In this document: positions 28,750-36,213 of the stretch, piece after piece
Numbering within the stretch: position 1 is the stretch's first letter
Layout: every line of letters starts with the position of its first letter
Source: an uncultured Clostridia bacterium
Lineage (GTDB): Bacteria > Bacillota > Clostridia > Christensenellales > Pumilibacteraceae
NCBI GenBank assembly: GCA_947175195.1
Contig: CAMWLQ010000004.1
Coordinates: forward strand, 62,001-126,000
Direction: 5' to 3'
Length of the DNA stretch: 64,000 nucleotides
Translations under genes and position numbers: made by a program
The notes under the pieces: model-generated
Seen by the model: the letters and a program-made list of their open reading frames with translations, nothing else
Database searches by the model: none
What the model was told of the DNA's origin: nothing

Positions 28750-30780
28750 TTAATTGTATCTGATGTACTTAGTCTTTTGACCGAGCGGCGCAAACAGCCT
28801 GCCGCCGCCGTCGTAGAACTTGCCGTAGAATTCCAAGAACTGAAGGCGGGCGTCGTGAACGTATGCGCTGAGCACGCCCAAGCCAAGGTTGAACAAATGC
28901 AGCACCACCAGCACTATTGCGCCGATTACGTACCCCGCAATGGGAATATCCATTATTATGCCGCCCAAGCTGTTGAAGGCAAGACCTATTGCGCAGCTTG
29001 CAAGACAAAGACCGAACAAGCGGCAGTACGACAGCAGGTCGGACAAAAGATTGACAAGCCCGTACAAGCCCTTAAATCCGCCGATAACCTTGCCGAAAAC
29101 GTTTTTGCTGTTGCGCCCGCCGAACAAAAGTATGAGCGCAACGCCGGTAAGCGCAAGCACTATCGCGGCGATATTGAGCGCCTTGGGCGGAATAAAGTTC
29201 ACCGTTATGCCGAGCATCGGCGCAAGCGACGGCAGCATGCCGACAACAAGCAATATAAGCGCGACAAACAACAACAATATGGAGCCGCAGTCGAATATAG
29301 CCGAGAACGGCTTACCCTCTTTGCACAGTGCGACAAACTTGATTATAAAGCCCGTCATTATTTGCACGACGCCCATGCCTATGCTTAGCACCAATAGCAG
29401 CAGCGGCTTGTCTAACGGATTGAGAAGTATTGCGACGTTTACGTTTTCGCCGAAATCGATGGAAAAATATCCGCCGAACAGTACGCCCCAAATTATACCC
29501 GATATGCCGCCCATACCGACGAGCAAAGCGAGCCGTTTAATGCCGACGTCGAACTTTTTGGACGTGCCTATAACGAATCCCGCGATTGCGAGGATAAGTC
29601 CGTAGCCCGCGTCGCCTATCATTATTCCGAAGAACAAAAAGTAGAATACAGCCATAATCGGGTTGGGATCGATTTCCCTATACCGCGGCGAGCTGTACAT
29701 ATCGGTAATTTGTTCGTACGGCTTGACAACGCGGTTGTTTTCCACAAGCGTGGGCGGCTGGTCCTTTTCCTCGGGCGCGAGCAGCTGTATAAACGCCTTG
29801 GGCGCAACCTCTTGCACCTCGTCCACAGTGACCTGAGCAATGCGCTCGGGCAGCCACCCTTCCAGCACAAACGTGCTGTCCGTCTTAAGAAACTTTTGCT
29901 CCGCCTCCGACCGCTCTATATCGAGCTCGATTACGTCGTAGAGTATGCGCAAGTCGTTTACGTACTTTTCGTAGTCGAGCGCCGCTTTGGTAAGCTCCAA
30001 TATCTCGCGCTGTACGTCTTCGCTTTCGTTTTTTAACGCGTCCACTTTTTGCGCAGCCGTGCAGTCGTCGTTATACTCACACTTTGTATAACCCGCAGCA
30101 CCGAGCTGTTTGTCTATTTCGGCAATATTATTTTTTCGTGCAACCGTCAAAATTACGGTAACGCCGTCCTGCCCCCGCACCTCGTATGCGCAAGGCAAGC
30201 CGTTCAATAACGCGTCGGGCTTTGCGCTCGTGCGATTGCTGTACATAGCTATTGCTATATCTCCGTCGCGGCTAAGCTCCGAAAGCTTAATAGGCATGAC
30301 GGCATAAGGCTTATAATTCTCGGCAGCGGAATTTAATTCCGACATACGCGCCGTGCAATCGACCAGCTTGAACGAAAGCTGTTTAAGGTCGTCGCATACG
30401 TGCATAAGCTCGTATTCGCGCGCCGCAGCGTCCGAAAAATCGGCTTTGGTTATAAGCCGTCGCGCCGACGAATACTTCTCACCCGACAGCGTGTACCCGA
30501 TAGGCTGCGCTTTACTCTTTTGCACGTCGCGCTTGTTTTGCTCGAGCACCGTCGCCATTGCGTTGTGCCGCGCCTTGAGGAAATCGAGCGCAAAAGATAT
30601 TTCGCTTTGCTTTAGCTTAAGCTCGCGGTAGCGGCTCGTTTCGCCCGATGACAGCTCAAAAGGGAGGGCGTCCGTAGCACGCGCCTCAAACAATCCTCGA
30701 CTTACAAGGACGTCCATTATTTTGTTTTGATCGCACCTTAGCCCGACAAGCCGAAGGTGCGACATTTTGGCTATCGCCAT
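28750..30780 (-). CDS. ntpI: V-type ATPase stator subunit I (a)
   Basis: A 676-aa membrane stator subunit. The N-terminal half (about 1-345) is a soluble helical arm with coiled coils; the C-terminal half has about seven TM helices. The essential arginine lies in LLSYCRLFGLCLASC, and PTLVENNRVVKPYEQITDMY marks the hinge. Overlaps ntpF by one base (TAATG). Confidence 0.95.
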   Translation of the reverse strand: MAIAKMSHLRLVGLRCDQNKIMDVLVSRGLFEARATDALPFELSSGETSRYRELKLKQSEISFALDFLKARHNAMATVLEQNKRDVQKSKAQPIGYTLSGEKYSSARRLITKADFSDAAAREYELMHVCDDLKQLSFKLVDCTARMSELNSAAENYKPYAVMPIKLSELSRDGDIAIAMYSNRTSAKPDALLNGLPCAYEVRGQDGVTVILTVARKNNIAEIDKQLGAAGYTKCEYNDDCTAAQKVDALKNESEDVQREILELTKAALDYEKYVNDLRILYDVIELDIERSEAEQKFLKTDSTFVLEGWLPERIAQVTVDEVQEVAPKAFIQLLAPEEKDQPPTLVENNRVVKPYEQITDMYSSPRYREIDPNPIMAVFYFLFFGIMIGDAGYGLILAIAGFVIGTSKKFDVGIKRLALLVGMGGISGIIWGVLFGGYFSIDFGENVNVAILLNPLDKPLLLLVLSIGMGVVQIMTGFIIKFVALCKEGKPFSAIFDCGSILLLFVALILLVVGMLPSLAPMLGITVNFIPPKALNIAAIVLALTGVALILLFGGRNSKNVFGKVIGGFKGLYGLVNLLSDLLSYCRLFGLCLASCAIGLAFNSLGGIIMDIPIAGYVIGAIVLVVLHLFNLGLGVLSAYVHDARLQFLEFYGKFYDGGGRLFAPLGQKTKYIRYN

Positions 30781-31235
30781 TACGCCTTGCCTCCGAGCAT
30801 TTTGAACAATACGTCTATTTGCTTAGCTATTTCCTTTTCTTTTTCCTTAATCAGCTTTTCGCCGTTAGCGCGCGCCTTTTCTACGCGCTTTTCGCGTTCG
30901 GCGGCGGCACGCTTTAACGCGTCCTCCGTCTTTTGCGCCTTTGCCTCGGCAATCGTGCGGGAACTGACCTCGCGCATATTTCGCGCACGGGTCGCGCCGT
31001 CCAACTGGATAGCCTTGGCGTTTTCCTCCGCTTTGGCTATTATGTGCTTTGCCTCGCGCTCGGCGGACAGTATGTCCGCTATCACGCCCGAAAGCTGTGC
31101 GTCAAGCGCCTCGCGGTCCTCGTATACGATTTCCGGTTGTTTTTTCTTGCTCGACGAAGGCTCGCTATTCGGGGTTTCGTTGTCCCCGTAGACGATTTCC
31201 GATTCTTTATTCTTATCTATTGTCGTGTCATTCAT
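30780..31235 (-). CDS. ntpF: V-type ATPase subunit G/H-like (NtpF)
   Basis: A 151-aa peripheral-stalk partner of subunit E. After an acidic, Ser-rich N-terminus it is one long coiled coil (about 48-140, with AEREAKHIIAKAEENAKAIQ). The N-terminus contains an imperfect repeat, EIVYGDNE and EIVYEDRE. Position first in the operon fits NtpF; sequence alone gives only a generic coiled coil. Overlaps the rpiB end by 8 nt. Confidence 0.82.
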   Translation of the reverse strand: MNDTTIDKNKESEIVYGDNETPNSEPSSSKKKQPEIVYEDREALDAQLSGVIADILSAEREAKHIIAKAEENAKAIQLDGATRARNMREVSSRTIAEAKAQKTEDALKRAAAEREKRVEKARANGEKLIKEKEKEIAKQIDVLFKMLGGKA

Positions 31236-31674
31236 GTGAGCCCTCGTATGCGGTTATTTTTTCCACGCGGTTTGCATGGCGACCGCCCGCAAAGTCGGCG
31301 GTCAAAAACGCTTGCGTTATTTGCAGCGCCGTATCAATATCGGTGTTGCCCGCGCCCAGCGCCAAGCAGTTGGCGTTGTTGTGCTCGCGGCACAGCCTTG
31401 CCATATCGGGATTAAAGCACAGCGCGCAACGCACGCCCTTTACCTTGTTGGCGGCAATGCTCATACCAACGCCCGTCTTGCATATGACTATTCCGCGGTC
31501 GGCTGCGCCGTTTGCCACGGCATTCGCAACCTTAAACGCATAATCGGGATAGTCGCACGACGCCTCGCTGTCCGTCCCGACGTTGCACACGGTAATGCCC
31601 CGCGCCGTCAGTTTGTCTATAATGGCTTGCTTTAGCTCTATACCGCCGTGATCGCTGCCGATATATACCGTCAT
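31228..31674 (-). CDS. rpiB: Ribose-5-phosphate isomerase B
   Basis: A 148-aa enzyme interconverting ribose-5-P and ribulose-5-P. Start MTVYIGSDHGGIELKQAI and the phosphate/active-site segment ICKTGVGMSIAANKVKGVRC with NNANCLALGAGNT are diagnostic; the catalytic Cys lies in IVICKTG. The start at 31674 has GAGGTG upstream and a matching promoter. It follows the ywlE-like gene as in Bacillus ywlF. Confidence 0.95.
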   Translation of the reverse strand: MTVYIGSDHGGIELKQAIIDKLTARGITVCNVGTDSEASCDYPDYAFKVANAVANGAADRGIVICKTGVGMSIAANKVKGVRCALCFNPDMARLCREHNNANCLALGAGNTDIDTALQITQAFLTADFAGGRHANRVEKITAYEGSHE

Positions 31675-31695
31675 ATACAACACCTCTATTGTGAT

Positions 31696-31724
31696 AGTAT
31701 ACCATTTAAAAATTATTTTGTCAC
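31696..31724 (-). promoter_or_regulatory. Promoter for rpiB and the V-ATPase operon
   Basis: GTGACA (31719-31724), 17-nt spacer ending TGG, TATACT (31696-31701), 21 nt before the rpiB ATG. It overlaps the stop region of the upstream gene by position, so it is probably internal to a larger transcription unit. Confidence 0.65.
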
Positions 31725-31729
31725 GTACT

Positions 31730-32203
31730 TTAGCCGTTTTTTTCCTTGAACTTTCGGTCTGCAAGCTCCAAAATCGCGTCAAACCCCGTTTGCATTTGTT
31801 GCGCGCACATAAGGTACGCCTGCGTGTTGTAACCGTACGGATCGGGAATACGACTGCCTATCAAATCCACATACGACACCGCATTGTCGCTGTCGCACCG
31901 CATTGCGTGCTCGTCGGTCATGCCGACAATCAAATCGCCGTCAAGCGACATTTGCACGGTAAACACTCTTGCCTTGCGGTCGGGATTGTGCTTTACACCG
32001 AGCGCGGTGAGCGCCTCTACCGCCTGCGGCATAATCTTATCGCCCTTGCCAGCCTCCAAGCCCGCGCTTGTCACGGTAAAATCACCGCTGCGCTTTTTTT
32101 GGCGCAGGTAGTCCTTGAACAAAAACTCCGCCATAGGCGACCTGCATGTGTTGCCCGTGCAAACAAATATTATGCTGACTTTTTGTTTCTTATTATCACT
32201 CAT
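31730..32203 (-). CDS. ywlE: Protein arginine phosphatase-like LMW phosphatase
   Basis: A 157-aa low-molecular-weight phosphatase. The P-loop is VCTGNTCRSPMAE (C-x5-R-S) and the general acid loop is PDPYG. The Thr in CTGNTCR, where tyrosine phosphatases have a hydrophobic residue, is the mark of YwlE-type protein arginine phosphatases. The start at 32203 overlaps the tsaC stop (ATGA), matching the Bacillus ywlC-ywlE-ywlF order. Confidence 0.88.
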   Translation of the reverse strand: MSDNKKQKVSIIFVCTGNTCRSPMAEFLFKDYLRQKKRSGDFTVTSAGLEAGKGDKIMPQAVEALTALGVKHNPDRKARVFTVQMSLDGDLIVGMTDEHAMRCDSDNAVSYVDLIGSRIPDPYGYNTQAYLMCAQQMQTGFDAILELADRKFKEKNG

Positions 32204-33180
32204 ATTATCATTCCACCGCTCAATTTGATTAATCGCGCTATCAACGACTCGCCCAGTCCCTCGGGATTGACGCCCTCGGCAATTACCGCGTCGTAATGCT
32301 CGCCGTCCGCTTTGCGTAGCACCGCAAACAAATTGTGCGCATACGCCTCGTAGCTGTCGCCCACCGTGTACACGTTGCGGTCGCCGTAGCAATCGCGGTT
32401 GCCGTCAAGGCAAATTATCACCGCAGTTTTTTGCTGTGCAGTAATCTCGTCGTAGCGCTTGCAAATGTTTTCGGTCATGCCATCGTAGTACGCCGAAAAC
32501 AGCACTTCGGCATTGGGCATATATCCGCTGAGCCGCGCGTCCTGCCGCAGCGTTTTTACCTCGCCTATCGCTTGCTTTAGCTGCTCTACGGTAACGCCGC
32601 CTACGCGCAAAACGGTTGGCGGCTCGGTGCGCGCGTCGACAATAGTCGATTCTATGCCTATCTCGGACGCACCGCCGTCCAGTATGTATTCTATCTTACC
32701 GTCAAGATCGTCCTTTACGTGCGCGGCAAGCGTGGGGCTCGCCTTGTCCGCGGTATTGGCGCTGGGCACAACAACGGGCGCGCCAGCAAGCTCTATCAGC
32801 TTTTTGGCAACGGCGTTGTCAGGTATGCGCACCGCCACAGACTCCGACCCCACGGTTACCTCGTCGGGAATTACGTCCGCACGGTCAAGCACGAGCGTAA
32901 GCGCCCCCGGCATAAACCTGTCAATAAGAATTTGCGCCTTTTTGGGAATGGACTTAACAACCTTTTGTATGTCCGACTTTTTGGCGACGGCGACAATGAG
33001 CGGCTTGTCGGTAGGTCGAGATTTAACCTCGTACACCTTTTTTACCGCCTGCGCGTCGGTTGCTATCGCGCCGAGCGCATACACCGTTTCGGTGGGAAAC
33101 GCCACAAGCTCCCCCGCCTTCAACCGCGAGGCACAACGCATAATATTGAGATCGGTCGAAGAAAGAATTTCCGTGTTCAA
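32200..33180 (-). CDS. tsaC: L-threonylcarbamoyladenylate synthase
   Basis: A 326-aa Sua5/YwlC enzyme making threonylcarbamoyl-AMP for tRNA t6A37. The YrdC-like domain (about 1-200) has FPTETVYALGAIATDAQAV, KSRPTDKPL and VPSANTADKASPT; a C-terminal Sua5 domain (about 225-326) follows. A TTG start at 33180 is proposed: AAAGGA lies 8 nt upstream, and a TATAAT box lies between it and the upstream in-frame ATG (33255), which would sit before the promoter. Confidence 0.9.
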   Translation of the reverse strand: MNTEILSSTDLNIMRCASRLKAGELVAFPTETVYALGAIATDAQAVKKVYEVKSRPTDKPLIVAVAKKSDIQKVVKSIPKKAQILIDRFMPGALTLVLDRADVIPDEVTVGSESVAVRIPDNAVAKKLIELAGAPVVVPSANTADKASPTLAAHVKDDLDGKIEYILDGGASEIGIESTIVDARTEPPTVLRVGGVTVEQLKQAIGEVKTLRQDARLSGYMPNAEVLFSAYYDGMTENICKRYDEITAQQKTAVIICLDGNRDCYGDRNVYTVGDSYEAYAHNLFAVLRKADGEHYDAVIAEGVNPEGLGESLIARLIKLSGGMII

Positions 33181-33263
33181 AACAGCCGTCCTTTGTTTAA
33201 AGCGAATTATACCGCAAAAATATTCACGTGTAATTTTAGCACATTTCGTCAACAATTACAAGC

Positions 33264-34025
33264 ATGAAAAGCAAGTTTGCAAAATTTATAGACGGAACGA
33301 TAGGCGCGCTACTCATTTTTTTCGCAGCGTTTGCGATAATGCGGTACTTTATCCCCGCAACTGACGCGGCGGTGTTTTGCGCCGTGACGGTAACTGCGGG
33401 ACTGTGCATGCTTACGCGGCTGCGCGGCAAGAAAAAAGGCGAGCTTTTGCGCATATCCAAAGCCGCTGACGATATGTTTTTCGAGTTTATGTTTTTGCCC
33501 GACAACGCGCCCGCCGTTAAGCTTGCCGACGCGCTAAAAGCCAAGGGCGAAAACGCCGTTAGGCACGGCAACGGCGTGTACCTGAACAATACTGCCGCGT
33601 ACTGCTGCTTTAACAATCCGCCCGACCAAGGCGCTTGCGCACGGCTGATAGCCAAAGCAAAGCACTACAGCGCGGACAAGCTGATTATTATAAGCAAAGC
33701 CCCGCCGCCGGTGCCGCAGGTGGACGGAATAGATATTGCTACCGTTTGCGGCGACGACGCGTACAGGCTGTTTGCCTCGCTAAACGCCCTGCCCGAGCGC
33801 AAGTATGCCGAAACCGCAAAGCGGCACGGCGCGTTTAAAAACGCGTTTTCGCGCGACAAGATTTTGCGCTATCTCGTTCTTGCGTTTTCCTTCTTTTTTG
33901 CGGCGTGGGTCAGCCGTTCTGTAATAACCTTTGCCTGCTCGGTGCTGTGCGCCGCGCTCGCCGTAATAAGCGTTGCAATGACCGCAGTCCACGCCGTTAA
34001 AAAGCGTAAAGAAAATTCGGTGTAA
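33264..34025 (+). CDS. Membrane protein with soluble central domain, unknown function
   Basis: A 253-aa protein with two N-terminal TM helices (about 11-29 and 36-50), a soluble alpha/beta domain (about 55-195, including VYLNNTAAYCCFNNPP and ADKLIIISK) and two C-terminal TM helices (about 203-220 and 222-243). The soluble part has the size and beta-alpha pattern of a small nuclease-like fold, but no catalytic set could be confirmed. Divergent from tsaC and convergent with the ten-gene operon. No SD seen. Confidence 0.7.
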   Translation: MKSKFAKFIDGTIGALLIFFAAFAIMRYFIPATDAAVFCAVTVTAGLCMLTRLRGKKKGELLRISKAADDMFFEFMFLPDNAPAVKLADALKAKGENAVRHGNGVYLNNTAAYCCFNNPPDQGACARLIAKAKHYSADKLIIISKAPPPVPQVDGIDIATVCGDDAYRLFASLNALPERKYAETAKRHGAFKNAFSRDKILRYLVLAFSFFFAAWVSRSVITFACSVLCAALAVISVAMTAVHAVKKRKENSV

Positions 34026-34043
34026 TACCGTGATTACACCGAA
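34016..34043. terminator. Palindrome spanning the end of the plus-strand membrane gene
   Basis: TTCGGTGTAAT (34016-34026) pairs with ATTACACCGAA (34033-34043), an 11-bp perfect stem containing the stop codon region. No T-tract follows. Confidence 0.55.
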
Positions 34044-34052
34044 CCTATAATA

Positions 34053-34242
34053 GGCGCCACAATCGCGCGTCAGGCGGACAACAGGTGGCAAGTAGCCGAC
34101 GGGAGCGTAGACCCACCTACGTGACCAAGGGCAACCAAATGTTGCACGTTCCTTGGTTTATCGCTCACCTCTATGTTGTGCATAGATTGCAAAGAGTCAG
34201 CCTGTGGCTGCGTAGCCCGTATCACGCGATGAGTGCGGCGCC
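34053..34242. ncRNA. 190-nt structured repeat element, copy 1
   Basis: Aligns without gaps to 57101-57290. Small hairpins are preserved (GGCAAGTAGCC, GCAACCAAATGTTGC, CAGCCTGTGGCTG). Two stems show compensatory changes: closing stem GGCGCC/GGCGCC here against GGCGGC/GCCGCC in copy 2, and CGTAG/CTACG here against CGTAC/GTACG. It begins 5 nt after the stop codon of the minus-strand AAA gene. The transcribed strand is unknown. Confidence 0.6.
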
Positions 34243-34247
34243 GGATT

Positions 34248-35399
34248 CTAAAAGTTCTCGTATTCTTTCAACAGCTCGGCGGGTATACTTGGACGGAGCT
34301 TTTTGAACGCCGCGTCGAACATATCGCGCCGCAGCGGTATGGGCTTACTAAGTCCTTTTGCTTGCATTTCCTCCAATGCAAGGCGGCACGCCTCTTCTAT
34401 TATTCCGCAAAGGTCGGCTGCCGAATAGTACATAGTAGTCACCTTTACGTTGGTGTTTGGCACAGCCGTTTTGGTGTACGTTTCGCTTAGCTCAACCAAA
34501 TCCTCGGTGGTCACGCCGTCCAACGCTATGCCGCTGAGTTTGCCCTCGATGATGGCGCGCTTTGCCGTGATGTCGGGCGGCGGCACGTGCACGCGGTGCG
34601 AAAACCGCTTAAACCTGAGATACGCGGGATCGATAACGTCGGGACGGTTGGTCGCCGCTATTATTATGCGTTTGGAGCCGTCCACGCCAAAGCCGTTTAT
34701 GCGCTGCAACAGCTCGGTGGTGACGGCGGCTTTGTAGTCCTTGGTGTCCGAAGTGCGCTTGCTGAATATAGACTCGCACTCATCCACAAACAATATCGCG
34801 CCGTCGGCGCAGGCGTCCATTTCGTCAAACAGCTGGCGCACAGCCTGCTCGGACTCGCCCACGTACGACTTGAATATATCGGCGGGCGTTATTACAAACA
34901 GCGGCAACTGCAGCTTGTTGGCTATCGCCTCGGCAAACATGGTTTTGCCCGTTCCCGGCGCGCCGTACATAAGCATGCCCAAACCGCCCTCTATCTTGTA
35001 ATACTTGATAACGTCGGGATTTTGCGCAATAAAGATAAAGCTTTCCACCAGCTTTTTTACGTCGTCCAAGCCCTTGACGTCGGCAAACGTAGTTTTGGGT
35101 ATGGTGTGGCTGACCGACGAGCCGTATTCGGTCGCCTTCTTGCCCAGCTTTTTAGCCTTGTCGGCATACTCCTCCGCCTTGACTGCGTCGGTGTGCCGCT
35201 CGGACAGCTTTTGCGCGTACTGCGACGCACGCAAGTACTCGGTGCAAAGCCGCTGCTTGTCCTCAGTGCGCAGGTCGCGCTTATCCTTAACCCCGCCCAA
35301 AATAGTGCGGATATTTTCCACAGCCTCGCTGTAGTTTTTTTCCAACTGCTCGAGCGACGAGCCTTCCGCCGCCGTCGATTTCTTTCCGAATCCCGACAT
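34248..35399 (-). CDS. Vps4/SpoVK-like AAA+ ATPase with N-terminal helical (MIT-like) segment
   Basis: A 383-aa protein. Residues about 15-92 are a three-helix-like segment (YLRASQYAQKLSERHTDAVK, then KAKKLGKKATEY) resembling a MIT domain. A classic AAA module starts TFADVKGLDDVKKLVESFIF. Walker A is GAPGTGKT (146-153), Walker B ILFVDE (202-207), sensor 1 is IIAATNRPD, and Arg-finger candidates lie in RFKRF before HVPPP. The layout MIT-like + single AAA + C-terminal helices is that of Vps4. Last gene of the operon, 18 nt after the coiled-coil gene; GGAGGG precedes the ATG. Probable remodelling ATPase acting on a polymer or complex. Confidence 0.82.
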   Translation of the reverse strand: MSGFGKKSTAAEGSSLEQLEKNYSEAVENIRTILGGVKDKRDLRTEDKQRLCTEYLRASQYAQKLSERHTDAVKAEEYADKAKKLGKKATEYGSSVSHTIPKTTFADVKGLDDVKKLVESFIFIAQNPDVIKYYKIEGGLGMLMYGAPGTGKTMFAEAIANKLQLPLFVITPADIFKSYVGESEQAVRQLFDEMDACADGAILFVDECESIFSKRTSDTKDYKAAVTTELLQRINGFGVDGSKRIIIAATNRPDVIDPAYLRFKRFSHRVHVPPPDITAKRAIIEGKLSGIALDGVTTEDLVELSETYTKTAVPNTNVKVTTMYYSAADLCGIIEEACRLALEEMQAKGLSKPIPLRRDMFDAAFKKLRPSIPAELLKEYENF

Positions 35400-35417
35400 T
35401 TAGTCTTTCCCTCCACT

Positions 35418-36188
35418 TTAAAGAATATCGCTTATATCGTCGGCATTTCCCGCACTGCCGCCCGCGGGCGCGGCCGTACCTACGTCACCGACACTGCCCG
35501 CACCGGCACCGTTGCCGCCGTCGCCGCCGCTGCGCTCGCTAATAATCTTGTCCACCATTTTTTCGGCATTGGTGGGCGGCAGCGGCGCGCCGCCGTTTGC
35601 CTTGACCTCGTACTTTTTGCGGCGCTCGGCGCTCTTTGCCAAACGCTTTTGCGTTTTGACGTTGGATTTTTGCAAGCCCTCGGTTATGGAGAACGCAAGG
35701 TCCTGACTGCTTTCCAGCATGTACATGATTTCCTTGATCCTGCCGAGGTTGTTGGTAATCGTCTTTTGCATACGCTTTTTAGCCTTGCGGCGCGCCCAAA
35801 ATCCGTGATTGACCCTTTGCGTGGAGTCAAGCGCCGAGGAATTGAGCTGCAAAATATTATCCATGCAAAGCATAGCGTCGGTAATGCACGACACCGCCAT
35901 GCTGACGTCGGTCAACAGGTCGATGGTGTCTTCCATTTGTATCGCCACGTCCAAAAACGTCAATAGCGTTTGCGACATAAAATAGTCCTTGCCGTACTTT
36001 TGAATCATATCGGCGGCGCGGGTGGCAAGCAGCTCCTTGCGCTTACCGAAATTCTTTTTGGAGCTTTCCAGCTTGCGCTCCTGCTCCGCGCGAACGTATT
36101 CGTTGTCCAGCTCATCCGCCTGCTTGCGTATGCGTGCGCGGCGCTCCTCGCTTTCGGACATCTCCTCTCTTTGCCGTTCTCTTGCCAT
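35418..36188 (-). CDS. Basic/acidic coiled-coil protein, possible ESCRT-III-like partner of the AAA ATPase
   Basis: A 256-aa protein starting at 36188 (AAGGAG upstream). A highly charged N-terminal helix (1-60) is followed by amphipathic helices (70-195) with segments such as AMLCMDNILQLNSSALD and basic RRKAKKRMQK, then a Gly/Ala-rich flexible linker and an acidic end, DDISDIL. The order basic helical hairpin, helices, flexible linker, acidic C-terminal motif is the general ESCRT-III plan. Its gene directly precedes a Vps4-like ATPase gene. Homology is not shown by sequence here; the comparison rests on architecture and context. Confidence 0.62.
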   Translation of the reverse strand: MARERQREEMSESEERRARIRKQADELDNEYVRAEQERKLESSKKNFGKRKELLATRAADMIQKYGKDYFMSQTLLTFLDVAIQMEDTIDLLTDVSMAVSCITDAMLCMDNILQLNSSALDSTQRVNHGFWARRKAKKRMQKTITNNLGRIKEIMYMLESSQDLAFSITEGLQKSNVKTQKRLAKSAERRKKYEVKANGGAPLPPTNAEKMVDKIISERSGGDGGNGAGAGSVGDVGTAAPAGGSAGNADDISDIL

Positions 36189-36213
36189 AATATAAAATCT
36201 CCTTGTGAGTTTT

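Noticed and set aside
34053-34242. tRNA, tmRNA or a short coding gene
   Set aside because: No cloverleaf or CCA end, and no frame with SD; frames differ between the two copies while stem pairing is preserved.
34587-35966. 459-codon plus-strand ORF opposite the AAA and coiled-coil genes
   Set aside because: Spans the junction of two well-supported minus-strand genes and has no domain of its own.
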